Part shown: piece by piece, positions 9,547 through 19,324 of the stretch | Layout: each line of letters starts with the position of its first letter | How positions within the stretch are numbered: position 1 is the first letter of the stretch | Program-made: the position numbers and the translations under genes | Source: Elusimicrobiaceae bacterium | GTDB lineage: Bacteria; Elusimicrobiota; Elusimicrobia; Elusimicrobiales; Elusimicrobiaceae | DNA: 64,000 nucleotides | Assembly: GCA_017618215.1 (NCBI GenBank) | Contig: JAFZUQ010000003.1 | Span: forward strand, 62,001-126,000 | Direction of reading: 5' to 3' | Notes under the pieces: generated by a model | Seen by the model: only the letters and a program-made list of their open reading frames with translations | Database searches by the model: none | What the model was told of the DNA's origin: nothing

Positions 9547-11670
9547 TTAAAATAATTTTCCTATACTTGAGGCTACACCTTTCAAACCGCTTGCTACACC
9601 TGAAGCTGTATTTGTGGACACTTTAGCACCACCTTTCAAAATATTCCCAGGAACATTTACCATGGAGGTGACAGAAGAAAGGACATCAACGGAATATTTA
9701 GGATCATTCATTGTACCTTTTATTTTTAACACTATAGGTTTAAATCCTGATCCTTCCGTAACTTTTCCGAGATGCGTGTTAACTTTCATATTTAGTCCTT
9801 CCGAAACTAAATCTATTGTTCCACTGGCTTTAACTGTAAGTAAATTGCTCACTATGGTTGATTTATCTAAATTTATCAAACCATTTTGTATTGTATATGC
9901 TCCTTCAATTTCGCTATAAGTTATCGTATCATTATTTCCAAGGCTTAATTTTTCAAGTTTTGCGACCGAAAACACTTGTTGCAGAACTTTTATTACCGAA
10001 AATGCTGCCTTTATAATCTTAGATGAATTCATTAATTTATTGATATCTCTAATTTCCCCGTTTTCGGAACTGAAAGTTAAATTACCTTGTAGATTGCTTA
10101 AATCATTTGCAAAATTTTTAAGATCTGCTTTCAAAATGAGATTATTTGCCGTAAGAACATTATTGGCAACTTCTTTCACTTTAACATCAGCTTTAATGTT
10201 ATACATCCCGAAATCGTTTTTCTGATCTTGTTGTTTAGTATCTGTTCTTTGTTCTTGCTGCGGTTCTTGTGAAGAAGAGCCTAAAAGTTCATCAAAATTT
10301 ATATCATCTAAGGTAAACTTATCCAAATCCAACATAAAATCAATATTAACAGGCTTTTTCGGTTGATTGTAAGCAATAGAAGTTGTAAACTTAGAATTGT
10401 TATATATACCGCTCATACGATTCGTTTTTATATCCTTAACAGATTTTATTATAACTTCACCATTAAAATTTTTTAATTGTTTATCTGCTATTATAGCGCC
10501 GATATTTTTCAAAGAAATTTTACCTTCGATATTCGGATAGGGTTTTGCAGAAGCAGTTTTTAAATTACCTAAAATTACACCTTCGGGGGCTATTTCTTTA
10601 AGCATTTCTTTTGCACTACTGTAAATATCAGTTAAAGATATGTGGAAATCCGTATTTGCTTTATAAGATAAATCGTCGGAAGAAAAGTCCACATCTGCAA
10701 CATTTTTTATGTAAGAATTGGCAAGCGATATATCTGCTTTAGATATATTTGCTTTACTGCTTTCCAAGTTAACGTCAGCTTTAACGGATAAATCAGCCGA
10801 AGGCAATGCAAATGTCGGTAAATCTACAGGGGTGATAGATTTAATAACCTTATCATTTATACCTTCAATTTTTCCCTCTAAATTAAGTAACGGTTTTGTG
10901 AAATTTTTCATTTGACCTTTAAATGTCATTTTTGCGTTTTGGTATGCTATAACAAATGGGTTTATATCGATATATGCCTTAGACAAATCTAAATTTTCCA
11001 AATCGGCCTTACCTTGTAAACTGATAGTAACGGGGTTAAGTTTTATATCATTCATATCCAAGTAAGTCTTAAAATCTAAATAGAAATAAAAGAAATCATT
11101 TAAAGAAAAGTTTTGTACGCCAAAGTTTAAGTTATCAATATCGAATTTCATCTTTGTTTGTTTATCTTCGTAATGGAAAGAAGAATTTTGTAAATCTATG
11201 CTTTCAGCAAAGACCGAGATATTTGAAGATGAAGATGCTTTCTGTTCTACTTCACTATTTTTTGTTCCGCTTGAAATAAAATTATCGAAATTAAATTTAC
11301 CGTCGACATTCTTAATGATATTTATTTTTACCCCGTTCAAGAGTAATTTATTAACACGAATTTTACCGCTTAACAAAGGTAAAACATCCACTTTTAAAGT
11401 CGCTCCCTCAGCTTCTGCAAAAATACCGTTTTCAAAAGAATCTTCTTCAGAAATTCTAAATTTAGTTATTTTCATCCCTATTAAAGCAAAAGAGGCATCT
11501 TCAAAATCCATTTCGCGATTATAGTTTTGTTTTATAAAATTTTTTGCTGCATTTTTAATTTTATCTGACGGGAAAAAGAAATATAATGCCCCCCCACCGA
11601 TAACAATTAATCCCAGCAGGGCAATAGCTGATATCTTTAGAAATTTAATTAGTTTCTTCATTACTCTCAC
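9547..11670 (-). CDS. AsmA-family envelope protein
   Basis: 707 residues. One N-terminal membrane helix (about 9-30, ISAIALLGLIVIGGGALYFFF) is followed by a long beta-rich periplasmic region. The AsmA layout is visible: the N-terminal segment VLPLLSGKIRVNKLLLNGVKI near residue 95 and a C-terminal part (about 530-680) with GNLTFSSENGEI and KIKGTMNDPKYSVD. AsmA-like proteins are linked to outer-membrane lipid transport and assembly. The listed GTG start (VRVMKK) has GAGG 6 bases upstream; the ATG three codons later is an alternative. It overlaps the end of the DUF1232 gene by 26 bases, so translation is probably coupled. A Gln/Asp-rich stretch (about 475-495) splits the protein. Confidence 0.85.
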   Translation of the reverse strand: MRVMKKLIKFLKISAIALLGLIVIGGGALYFFFPSDKIKNAAKNFIKQNYNREMDFEDASFALIGMKITKFRISEEDSFENGIFAEAEGATLKVDVLPLLSGKIRVNKLLLNGVKINIIKNVDGKFNFDNFISSGTKNSEVEQKASSSSNISVFAESIDLQNSSFHYEDKQTKMKFDIDNLNFGVQNFSLNDFFYFYLDFKTYLDMNDIKLNPVTISLQGKADLENLDLSKAYIDINPFVIAYQNAKMTFKGQMKNFTKPLLNLEGKIEGINDKVIKSITPVDLPTFALPSADLSVKADVNLESSKANISKADISLANSYIKNVADVDFSSDDLSYKANTDFHISLTDIYSSAKEMLKEIAPEGVILGNLKTASAKPYPNIEGKISLKNIGAIIADKQLKNFNGEVIIKSVKDIKTNRMSGIYNNSKFTTSIAYNQPKKPVNIDFMLDLDKFTLDDINFDELLGSSSQEPQQEQRTDTKQQDQKNDFGMYNIKADVKVKEVANNVLTANNLILKADLKNFANDLSNLQGNLTFSSENGEIRDINKLMNSSKIIKAAFSVIKVLQQVFSVAKLEKLSLGNNDTITYSEIEGAYTIQNGLINLDKSTIVSNLLTVKASGTIDLVSEGLNMKVNTHLGKVTEGSGFKPIVLKIKGTMNDPKYSVDVLSSVTSMVNVPGNILKGGAKVSTNTASGVASGLKGVASSIGKLF

Positions 11671-12010
11671 TTATAACCTCAGCATCTATATGAGGTTCTT
11701 CTTTACACTTCGCATTTCTAAAAAATCTAAATTTTTCCAAGTCAGGAGACATCTTATTTAGTATATACACTAGTACAAGTAAATCATCCGCAGCACCTAA
11801 ACCAAACATCGCAATTAAGGGATCTGGTATTAAATCAAACGGAATAAAAACATATGCCAAAAATATTATAATCCAAATAAGACTTCTTTTAGGGAGGGGA
11901 TATCTTCCACAACAAACATTAAAAAACATTAAAGTTGTATCTTTTACATCACGCCACAGTTTAAGCGGATTTACGGTAAATTTTTTATTTTCATCTGGTC
12001 TGTTTTCCAT
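11645..12010 (-). CDS. DUF1232 (YkvA-like) small membrane protein
   Basis: 121 residues from the ATG at 12010. The DUF1232 signature is clear: LAYVFIPFDLIPDPL followed by GLGAADDLLVLVYIL, within about residues 40-85. Two hydrophobic stretches suggest membrane association. Function unknown in the family. A longer frame reaches 12055, but the promoter (-10 at 12022-12017) lies inside that extension, so the ATG at 12010 (MENRPDENKK) is preferred. This places the start codon at the predicted transcription start and makes the mRNA leaderless. It is the first gene of the operon DUF1232-asmA-PC4-kinase-phosphatase. Confidence 0.82.
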   Translation of the reverse strand: MENRPDENKKFTVNPLKLWRDVKDTTLMFFNVCCGRYPLPKRSLIWIIIFLAYVFIPFDLIPDPLIAMFGLGAADDLLVLVYILNKMSPDLEKFRFFRNAKCKEEPHIDAEVISESNEETN

Positions 12011-12046
12011 AATATAATTATATAATGATATACATTGGTTTGTCAA
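12008..12046 (-). promoter_or_regulatory. Leaderless promoter of the DUF1232 gene
   Basis: TTGACA (12046-12041), 18-base spacer, TATAAT (12022-12017), then six bases (TATATT) and the ATG at 12010-12008. There is no room for a ribosome site; transcription should begin at or next to the A of the start codon. Confidence 0.75.
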
Positions 12047-12056
12047 ATGTGACAAA

Positions 12057-12124
12057 GGGCCTATTTCCTTATAGGTCTTTTTGCCCTTGAAAAATATTAT
12101 TAAGCCCCTTAAAATTATAGTATG
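12057..12124 (+). promoter_or_regulatory. Promoter with GGTC boxes (415-residue exported protein), apparently leaderless
   Basis: TTGAAA (12087-12092), 17-base spacer, TAAAAT (12110-12115), six bases (TATAGT), then the ATG at 12122. GGTCTTTTTGCCC starts at 12074, exactly 13 bases before the -35, and a GGGCCTATTT copy lies 16 bases further upstream. It combines the exported-protein box with a leaderless start. Confidence 0.72.
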
Positions 12125-13369
12125 AGAACAGTTAAACTTTTTATAATTTTAACTTTAATGTTATCCTCTACTCTATATGCACAGAATAGAGATCTACAAT
12201 CAGTGGCAGTAAATTTACCCCCCTCTTCAAATACTTGTACTACATTGTCTGCGGAAGAAATTGATGAAATAAATAAAAATATTGCAAATATCTTGGCTGA
12301 AAATTTTGCCCAAAGAAATGGCCTTTCTTTTGACGTGGAAGAATCAAAATCTAAAATAAACTATGAGTGGTGGGCAAGTTCCATATTTACGAATAACCCA
12401 AAACTCCGGTCCTCACTTATAGAAAAATACAAGGCCTATAACGAAATACGCTATAATCGAAATTGGAAAAATTCCCCATATGGGAAGATGAAACCGGAAG
12501 AAATAAGCGAAATAATAAATGATTATTTCAAATCAATACGATCTTTACTAAAACAGAATTCCATATATCGTTCTAACCGCTTCGGCCAAAGTTGTGGTGA
12601 AATAGGTACAATTTTAATCAGTGTTGCAGCTTTTGAAGGATTATTTATGTTAGCTGAAGCTGCCTTACCTTATGCCGCAACAGCTGAAACTTATTCGACT
12701 TTATCTGGTTTTGCATCTATGTTCGCAAGAGAAACGGCAGTATCAACTCCTATATTTATGTCCAGGGCTGGAAATGCTGTTAAGTATATAGGTAGCATTA
12801 TAGGAGGATCATTCCAATTATATTCATCCAGTGCTATTACATCTTTAGTAGGAGATTTCTTCGGCGTTTTTGATAACAGTAATAATTCTGTAGGTGCCCA
12901 GGAAGATGTAAACAGAGCATTAAAACATTCTTTTAACCTTACCGCCCAAATACAAGAAATTAACAGTAACACCGGTTTAACACCCACGCAAAAACAAAAA
13001 AGAATTAATACAAGGTATAAAGAAGCCATAATTAAAATTTATGCTTTAGATTATATGAACACCTATTTGTTGTATGGTGAAAAACCTGAAAAATATTTGT
13101 GGGCAATACTCGATTTAACAACACTTTTACAAAATAGAGGGTCTGTTACTTTTGAAGGTGATTACGGAAGAACTATAGATATTGACTTGACTCCCCGATT
13201 AATGGAAAGAACCCCCGAAATGCAGCAAAGTTTAGAAAAGATTATGAATAGCATCGTATATGGATTTAGAATCCCTGCCTATGGACGATGGTTAAAAGAA
13301 AGGGTAGAAGAACGGGCAATAGAAAATTTTGAAAATTCCGAATATAGATTAAACTACAAATTTGATTAA
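12122..13369 (+). CDS. Exported orphan protein, 415 residues
   Basis: No family recognised. Signal peptide MRTVKLFIILTLMLSSTLYAQ (cleavage after about residue 20). The mature protein is largely helical and polar, with a hydrophobic patch around residues 165-200 (ILISVAAFEGLFMLAEAALP) and a second at about 220-245, which could insert in a membrane or form a buried core. Two Cys (about residues 38 and 159) could form a disulfide. The start codon is fixed by the promoter, which leaves no room for a ribosome site. The gene converges on dacB with only four bases between stops. Confidence 0.75.
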   Translation: MRTVKLFIILTLMLSSTLYAQNRDLQSVAVNLPPSSNTCTTLSAEEIDEINKNIANILAENFAQRNGLSFDVEESKSKINYEWWASSIFTNNPKLRSSLIEKYKAYNEIRYNRNWKNSPYGKMKPEEISEIINDYFKSIRSLLKQNSIYRSNRFGQSCGEIGTILISVAAFEGLFMLAEAALPYAATAETYSTLSGFASMFARETAVSTPIFMSRAGNAVKYIGSIIGGSFQLYSSSAITSLVGDFFGVFDNSNNSVGAQEDVNRALKHSFNLTAQIQEINSNTGLTPTQKQKRINTRYKEAIIKIYALDYMNTYLLYGEKPEKYLWAILDLTTLLQNRGSVTFEGDYGRTIDIDLTPRLMERTPEMQQSLEKIMNSIVYGFRIPAYGRWLKERVEERAIENFENSEYRLNYKFD

Positions 13370-13373
13370 ATCT

Positions 13374-14825
13374 TTATTTATTTGCCAAATAATTTAAGAA
13401 TTTATCTTGTAAGGCAGTTATTTCACGCCCTTTAGCTTTAAAATTGTTTATGAAGAGACAAAAAACAATGTCTTTGCCGTTTCTATCTTTTGTATATCCG
13501 GCAACAGCCCGGGATTTATCTAAAAGTCCTGTTTTTAAAAGTGTTTTGTTTGCAAAAGCTTTTTGTGAAACTCTACTTCCAAAGAAACCCTTTTCATCCG
13601 CGTTGCCTGCAATAACTAAACTATCTTTAAAATCTTTTGCATAAGGTTTTGATAAAATCTTTTCAAGCAAGGTTACCGTTGCTTGGCAAGAAACATTACT
13701 TGAATGTGAAAGACCACTTGCATCATAAATATCGAAATCATCTTTTGAAATACCGATATTTATTAAAGCCTCTTTCATTTTTTCAAGGCCATCTTTTGCA
13801 GTACCTTCGCCGTTTGTATAGGCACTAATATCCCTAAGTAAAACTTCCACATACAAATTATCACTCTTTTTATTTGCATGCTTTACAAGTTCTTTAATCG
13901 TTGGGGAAATATGTGTAAAAAGCAAAATTTTCCCGTCGTAATTTTCCCCCTTTTTTACTTCCGCTTTACCTAAAACTTTTATACCGGCATTTTGTAAGGA
14001 TTCCAAAAAACTTTCCGCAGCAAATTGTGCAGGGTTCGGTAAAGCACCGTAAATTTCATTTTGTTTTTTAGATACAGGCAAAACGCCGTTTAAATTTACG
14101 ATATTGCTAACAGGCTCAAAGGTAGCGTAAACATCTTCCCTTTTAATTCCTGGATCTGCATAAGCATAACTTTTAAACTCAATACCTTTAATTTTAGGCT
14201 CACTAAAAAGCGGCATAATATTTTTTTGCCCTTCTTTTACAGGCGGAAAAACAATTTTGTATTTATTACTTGCAATACTTAAAGCATCTGCTTTTGGCGC
14301 AAAATAATTGCCTATATTTTTAAAACTTGCGCGCCAGGGCAACTGCATTCCGTTAAACAATGAATTATCAGCGTAAATATTGCCTTTTATTTGTGTTATT
14401 CCTTTATCTTTAATAGCCTTAGCCCAAGAAGAAAATAAATCTTTATAATCGGGTTTATCTTTAAAATCTTTACTACCAAAAGAAGGATCTCCTGCACCGA
14501 CCAAATAAATATCACCTTCCAAGATTTTACCTTTTATTTTACCGTCTAAATAGACCTTTGTTTCAAATATTTTATTTGGTCCTAAAATTTCCAGTGCGGA
14601 AGCAGTCGTAAAAAGTTTTAAAACACTTGCGGGTACAAGTAAAATATTTTTATCTTTTACTACAATATCTTTTCCCCCCACATATTTTGCATAAACAGTA
14701 TATACTGCATTATTTAGCGCTGGGGAATTTTCCAAATCGCGCAAAAAATTAACCCCGCTTTCTTGTTTAGAAAACGCGTTAACGCATAAACAACTTAAAA
14801 GCAGGGTTAAAATTAAACGGCGCAT
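13374..14825 (-). CDS. dacB: D-Ala-D-Ala carboxypeptidase/endopeptidase (PBP4, S13 family)
   Basis: 483 residues, exported (signal peptide MRRLILTLLLSCLCVNAFS). The three penicillin-binding motifs are present: SVLK in VPASVLKLFTTASALE (near residue 72), SDN in KKSDNLYVEVLLR (near 320), and KTG in KTGLLDKSRAVAGY (near 430). The large insertion between the first two motifs is typical of PBP4/DacB. It trims or cleaves peptidoglycan cross-links in the periplasm. I use the ATG one base after the clpP stop, not the in-frame TTG further upstream, because the signal peptide begins there. Last gene of the long envelope operon. Confidence 0.93.
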   Translation of the reverse strand: MRRLILTLLLSCLCVNAFSKQESGVNFLRDLENSPALNNAVYTVYAKYVGGKDIVVKDKNILLVPASVLKLFTTASALEILGPNKIFETKVYLDGKIKGKILEGDIYLVGAGDPSFGSKDFKDKPDYKDLFSSWAKAIKDKGITQIKGNIYADNSLFNGMQLPWRASFKNIGNYFAPKADALSIASNKYKIVFPPVKEGQKNIMPLFSEPKIKGIEFKSYAYADPGIKREDVYATFEPVSNIVNLNGVLPVSKKQNEIYGALPNPAQFAAESFLESLQNAGIKVLGKAEVKKGENYDGKILLFTHISPTIKELVKHANKKSDNLYVEVLLRDISAYTNGEGTAKDGLEKMKEALINIGISKDDFDIYDASGLSHSSNVSCQATVTLLEKILSKPYAKDFKDSLVIAGNADEKGFFGSRVSQKAFANKTLLKTGLLDKSRAVAGYTKDRNGKDIVFCLFINNFKAKGREITALQDKFLNYLANK

Positions 14826-14826
14826 T

Positions 14827-15408
14827 TTATTTTTTAAGTGGCAAAATTTCGTCAATTATACCATAGGCCTTGGCTTCTTCGGCAGACATATAATAATTGC
14901 GCTCACTGTCTTGCCTGATTTTTTCTTTAGATTGGCCAGTGTGATGTGCTAAAATATCAAGCAAATGCTCTTTATTTTCGCGCAGTTCTTTTGCCTCAAT
15001 TTCGATATCTGTAACTTGGCCAGATAGACCGCCCCAAATTAAAGGTTGGTGTATCATAATTCTTGCATGCGGAAGCGCATAGCGTTTGCCTTTGGAACCG
15101 GCGGCAAGCAGTACCGCACCAAAACTCATTGCTTGCCCCATACAAATTGTGGTTATCGGTGCTTTAATATATTGCATAGTATCATAAATTGCAAGCCCTG
15201 CCGTTACCACGCCACCGGGGGAATTAATATATAAATTAATTGAACGGGAAGAATCTTCCGCATCCAAATACAAGAGCTGTGCAATAATAATATTTGCAAT
15301 CTCTGTGCCGATTTCACCTTGCGGACCACCGACAAATATAATTCTGTCTTTCAAAAGACGGGAATAAATATCATAAATATTGTTTTTTTCTACTATTGTA
15401 GGTATCAT
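14827..15408 (-). CDS. clpP: ATP-dependent Clp protease proteolytic subunit
   Basis: 193 residues, full length. The catalytic Ser95 is in [14 protein letters not shown] and His120 in [30 protein letters not shown] precedes them. ClpP forms the tetradecameric chamber that works with ClpX or ClpA in the cytoplasm. The start is set at the ATG of MIPTIVEK, with a perfect AGGAGG four bases upstream; a longer frame has no such site. It lies in an envelope operon between an OmpA lipoprotein and dacB, without clpX next to it, which is less common than clpP-clpX. Confidence 0.97.
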   Translation of the reverse strand: MIPTIVEKNNIYDIYSRLLKDRIIFVGGPQGEIGTEIANIIIAQLLYLDAEDSSRSINLYINSPGGVVTAGLAIYDTMQYIKAPITTICMGQAMSFGAVLLAAGSKGKRYALPHARIMIHQPLIWGGLSGQVTDIEIEAKELRENKEHLLDILAHHTGQSKEKIRQDSERNYYMSAEEAKAYGIIDEILPLKK

Positions 15409-15416
15409 AAAACCTC

Positions 15417-15944
15417 CTAAAAAACTGATCTCCATGGCCTTGTTGTAAAGCGCATGGTTATACGTCTGTTACAGGCACGGCCAACGGGAGTATCAACTTC
15501 CGTCACAAGTTTTCTGCTACCATGCCCAAAAGTTTTAATAGATTCCGATATAACCCCTCTGGATACTAAATAATTCTTTACTGCAGAAGTTCTTGCACCG
15601 GATAGCCAATCATTATATTCGTCACTTCCGACTTGATCAGAGTATCCCTCTATAATAAGTTTTATTCTGTTATCTGAAGTTAAAACTTCTGCTACTTTAT
15701 CTAAAATTTCATAAGATTTATGCTTTATGACAGTACTGTCGAACTCAAATTCAATAGTTGGAATATTATTGCTCTCCAGCATTTCCCTTGGGGTTTGCTT
15801 TGCCCACTTCTCTTCATGTTTTCTGGTCGGGCACAAAGCACTATTAGTAAGTTTTTCTTCCTCATCATATTTACGAGGTTTATCCCTACCTACACATGCA
15901 CCTAGCAAAATTATTGCAATTAAAGGAAAAATTATTTTCTTCAT
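15417..15944 (-). CDS. OmpA-family (Pal-like) peptidoglycan-binding lipoprotein
   Basis: 175 residues. Lipoprotein signal with lipobox LLGAC (lipidated Cys17). The C-terminal OmpA domain (about 65-170) shows [30 protein letters not shown] and [10 protein letters not shown], the surfaces that hold diaminopimelate in peptidoglycan. It probably tethers the outer membrane to the cell wall, as Pal does; no tol genes are nearby. The start chosen is the ATG with GGGAG upstream; the longer TTG start would add four residues before the Lys-rich n-region. The window's tightly spaced envelope operon surrounds it. Confidence 0.88.
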   Translation of the reverse strand: MKKIIFPLIAIILLGACVGRDKPRKYDEEEKLTNSALCPTRKHEEKWAKQTPREMLESNNIPTIEFEFDSTVIKHKSYEILDKVAEVLTSDNRIKLIIEGYSDQVGSDEYNDWLSGARTSAVKNYLVSRGVISESIKTFGHGSRKLVTEVDTPVGRACNRRITMRFTTRPWRSVF

Positions 15945-15986
15945 AAACTCTCCCAAATCATAATCATAAATATTATAGCAAAAGTT

Positions 15987-17570
15987 TTACTTCTTTGCTT
16001 TTAAAACCGCTTTAACTAAACCGTCAAATAAGGGGTGAGGATTCATCGGGCTACTCTTAAATTCCGGGTGAAATTGCACCGCAATAAAAAACGGATGGTC
16101 TTTATATTCCACAATTTCCGGCAAAGTGTTTTTATGCCAACCCGTAACGTGTAAACCGACTGCTTCCAAATTATCTACAAATTCCGTATTATATTCATAA
16201 CGATGGCGATGACGTTCTTCAATAAGATTCTTCTTATATAATCTATGTGCTAAAGAGCCTTTTTCCAAAGCACAAGGATAATTACCGAGTCTCATTGTTC
16301 CACCTAGAAGTTTAACTGTTTTTTGTTCTTCCATCATTGCAATAACTGGATGTGTCGTTTTAGGATTAAGTTCAGTGGAATCTGCATCTTTAAGGCCGGC
16401 CAAATTACGTGCCGCTTCAATAACAGTACATTGCATACCTAGGCAAATACCTAAGAAAGGAATCTTATTTTCACGTGCATATTTTATAGTTTTTATTTTC
16501 CCCTCTACACCGCGTTTACCAAAGCCACCTGGAACAATAATACCTTGCACGCCTTTTAAAACTGAAGGGATACTATCAGTTTGCGTATTGACATATTTTA
16601 TTTTCACCTTCACTCCATTAGACATACCTGCCAAATTAAGTGATTCCGCTACTGATTTATAAGCATCATGTAATTCCGCATATTTACCGGCAATAGCAAT
16701 AGTAATTTCTTTACTTACCTTTGCGGCTTTTTTGACAAAGTTAAACCATTTGCCGTCATTTTTTGTTTTGGGTTTTAATCCTAAACGCTTTATAATAAGG
16801 TCAGTCAAATTTTGTTGTTCAAAATTTTCAGGTAATAAATAGATTGAAGGGACGTCTTTCGCTTCAATTACCGCTTCTTCAGGCACACTGCAGAAAAGTG
16901 AAATTTTCTTTTTCATATTCTGCGGTATCGGACGCTCAGAGCGACAAACTAAAACATCAGGCTCCAACCCGATTTCACGCAGTTTTGTAACAGAATGTTG
17001 CGTCGGTTTTGTTTTAAGTTCTCCGGCACTTGCAATATAAGGTATTAAAGTCGCATGCACACACATTACATTTGCCCAACCGCGCTCAAGTTTAAATTGG
17101 CGAGCGGCTTCAATAAAAGGCAAACTTTCCATGTCACCCACTGTTCCACCTATTTCTATGACGGTTACATCAAAATCTTTTTCAAAAGGAATAAAACGGG
17201 ACTTAATTTCATTTGTAACGTGCGGAATAACTTGCACCGTCGTACCGTTATAATCACCTTTTCTTTCCCGGTTAATTACAGTTTGATAAATCGAACCGGC
17301 AGTATTTGTATTATGGCGTGTCATTTCAACACCTAAAAAGCGTTCATAAGTGCCAAGGTCCAAATCTGCTTCCGCGCCGTCTTTGGTAACATAAACTTCC
17401 CCATGTTGATAAGGACTTAAAGTACCGGGATCAACGTTAATATAAGGGTCGCATTTGACCATATTAACTTTTAAGCCCCTAAGCTGCAAAAGTTTTGCAA
17501 TACTTGAACCGGAAATACCTTTACCGAGTGAACTAACAACACCACCTGTAATGAAAATGAATTTTGACAT
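15987..17570 (-). CDS. pyrG: CTP synthase
   Basis: Makes CTP from UTP, ATP and glutamine. 527 residues, both domains present. The N-terminal synthase domain has FITGGVVSSLGKGI and CDPYINVDPGTLSPYQHGEV. The C-terminal class I glutamine amidotransferase domain has the nucleophile Cys in LGICLGMQCTV (near 380) and the His-Glu pair in VQFHPEFKS (near 503). It follows kdsB by nine bases; kdsB consumes CTP, so the pairing is metabolically sensible. Ribosome site AAGGTGG. Confidence 0.98.
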   Translation of the reverse strand: MSKFIFITGGVVSSLGKGISGSSIAKLLQLRGLKVNMVKCDPYINVDPGTLSPYQHGEVYVTKDGAEADLDLGTYERFLGVEMTRHNTNTAGSIYQTVINRERKGDYNGTTVQVIPHVTNEIKSRFIPFEKDFDVTVIEIGGTVGDMESLPFIEAARQFKLERGWANVMCVHATLIPYIASAGELKTKPTQHSVTKLREIGLEPDVLVCRSERPIPQNMKKKISLFCSVPEEAVIEAKDVPSIYLLPENFEQQNLTDLIIKRLGLKPKTKNDGKWFNFVKKAAKVSKEITIAIAGKYAELHDAYKSVAESLNLAGMSNGVKVKIKYVNTQTDSIPSVLKGVQGIIVPGGFGKRGVEGKIKTIKYARENKIPFLGICLGMQCTVIEAARNLAGLKDADSTELNPKTTHPVIAMMEEQKTVKLLGGTMRLGNYPCALEKGSLAHRLYKKNLIEERHRHRYEYNTEFVDNLEAVGLHVTGWHKNTLPEIVEYKDHPFFIAVQFHPEFKSSPMNPHPLFDGLVKAVLKAKK

Positions 17571-17579
17571 AATACCACC

Positions 17580-18332
17580 TTATTTTTTTATATTTTTTTT
17601 GGCATAAGCCCTAGCTCTAATTAAGTCTGCCGGGGTATCAATGGCAGGGCCTGCCTTTTCAATTAAGATTGATTTAATTATTAAACCGTTTTCCAAAGCA
17701 CGCAGTTGCTCTAATTTTTCCAAATTTTCCAAGGTACTTTTTGGAAGTTTAACAAATTTCTTTAAAGCGGCTTCTTTATAGCCGTAAATACCGCAATGGA
17801 TATAAAAAGGAACTTTAGCGGTTTCCCTTGTTATTTCTCTCTTAAAAGGAATAACTGAACGAGAGAAATAAAGTGCCTGTTTTTTAGCTGTTAAAACAGC
17901 TTTTACATGGCTTGGTTCGATAACTGTTTTTTCATCCAAAGTAGGGTAACAAGCAGTAGAAATATCAGCTTGTTTATCCTTTTTTAAAAGATTAACAACA
18001 TTTTTGATTGTCGATACCTGTACAAAAGGTTCATCCCCTTGCACGTTGACAATATATTTATAGTTGTGTTTTGTTTTTTTGTATGCTTCAAAAACTCTGT
18101 CAGTCCCGCTTTGGCATTTGGAACTTGTTATTACGGCTTTTGCATTAAATTTTTTAGCAGCTTCTACAATTTTATCATTTTCGGTAGCAATCAAAACATC
18201 ACCGACTTTTGCATTTTTACAGGCTGTGTAAACCCATTCAATAATGGTTTTGCCATCAATTTCCGCTAAAACTTTAGCAGGTAAACGCGTTGAACTATAA
18301 CGTGCGGGAATAACAATTAAAGTATCTTTCAT
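17580..18332 (-). CDS. kdsB: 3-deoxy-manno-octulosonate cytidylyltransferase (CMP-KDO synthetase)
   Basis: Activates KDO with CTP to CMP-KDO for LPS inner-core synthesis. 250 residues, normal length. The N-terminal nucleotide motif IPARYSSTRLPAKVLAEIDG is at about residues 7-26; NVQGDEPFV near residue 95 carries the metal-binding Asp; FSRSVIPF and HCGIYGYKEAAL follow. Its start overlaps the rfaE1 stop by four bases (ATGA). Its presence implies a KDO-containing LPS. Confidence 0.97.
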   Translation of the reverse strand: MKDTLIVIPARYSSTRLPAKVLAEIDGKTIIEWVYTACKNAKVGDVLIATENDKIVEAAKKFNAKAVITSSKCQSGTDRVFEAYKKTKHNYKYIVNVQGDEPFVQVSTIKNVVNLLKKDKQADISTACYPTLDEKTVIEPSHVKAVLTAKKQALYFSRSVIPFKREITRETAKVPFYIHCGIYGYKEAALKKFVKLPKSTLENLEKLEQLRALENGLIIKSILIEKAGPAIDTPADLIRARAYAKKNIKK

Positions 18333-19324
18333 TTATTCAAAACTCCTTTTATTTCTTCTCTCGTAACTGTGGCAGTACCAAGTTTTGCAACGACAAGTCC
18401 TGCCGCCTCATTTGCAATAAAAGCTGCATCTTTTAAACTTGCACCGCAGGCTAAAGCAAGTGTTAAAACAGATATAACCGTATCGCCTGCGCCGGTAACA
18501 TCAAAAACCTCTTTTGCAGTTGCTTTAATGGTGGTAACTTTCGGATTTTTACTCTGTTCAAATAAGCTCATGCCTTGCGCGCTGCGGGTAATTAAAATTG
18601 AATCGGCTTTCAAAGTTTTCAATATTTTTTTACCTAAATCTAAAATTGATTTTTCGTCTTTTTTGGGTGGTAACCCCATGCCTTCCCAAGCCTCTTTTGT
18701 ATTTGGTGTCATACAGGTAATATTTTTGTATTTCAAAAAATTATCAATCTTAGGATCGACACAGACCGGAATATTTTTTTCGCGACAGGCTTTAATAATA
18801 TCTTGTATATTATGATCGGACAACATACCCTTTCCGTAATCGGACATTATTACACCTTTTGCAGTCTTTAAAGCTTCTTTAAAATTAGCTAAACATTCTG
18901 AAGAAATTTCTTTATTTATACGTGCTTTTGATTCTCTGTCAACCCTCACTACTTGCTGTCGTTCTGCAATAACGCGTACTTTTTGTGTTGTTGGGCGTGT
19001 TTCATCAATAACCATTTTACTGACGTCTGCACCTTTTCCATCCAAAAATTGTTTTAAAATTATACCATTTGCATCATCACCTACAACCGAAATAACTTTT
19101 GGTTTTGCCCCTAAAACTGCCAAATTTACGGCAACGTTTCCTGCACCGCCGGCGACAAAATCTTCCTGCTCAACATTTACTACAGGTACAGGTGCTTCAG
19201 GTGAAATACGGCTGACACTTCCTTTGACAAAATGATCAAGCATTACATCACCAATAACTATGATTTCTTTGCCTTTAAATTTATCTATCAAAGCATTATA
19301 TTTTTTTAGTTCTGCAGCTTTCAT
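18329..19324 (-). CDS. rfaE1: D-glycero-beta-D-manno-heptose-7-phosphate kinase (HldE domain I type)
   Basis: PfkB-family sugar kinase of the ADP-heptose pathway, making heptose 1,7-bisphosphate. 331 residues correspond to the kinase half of HldE only; the adenylyltransferase half is absent, so it must be a separate gene elsewhere. Visible: VIGDVMLDHFVKGSVSRISPEAPVPV at about residues 21-46, AGGAGNVAVNLAVLGA, and the PfkB signature DVTGAGDTVISVLTLALA near residue 275 with the catalytic Asp in GAGD. Its product is the substrate of GmhB, encoded two genes upstream. Confidence 0.94.
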   Translation of the reverse strand: MKAAELKKYNALIDKFKGKEIIVIGDVMLDHFVKGSVSRISPEAPVPVVNVEQEDFVAGGAGNVAVNLAVLGAKPKVISVVGDDANGIILKQFLDGKGADVSKMVIDETRPTTQKVRVIAERQQVVRVDRESKARINKEISSECLANFKEALKTAKGVIMSDYGKGMLSDHNIQDIIKACREKNIPVCVDPKIDNFLKYKNITCMTPNTKEAWEGMGLPPKKDEKSILDLGKKILKTLKADSILITRSAQGMSLFEQSKNPKVTTIKATAKEVFDVTGAGDTVISVLTLALACGASLKDAAFIANEAAGLVVAKLGTATVTREEIKGVLNK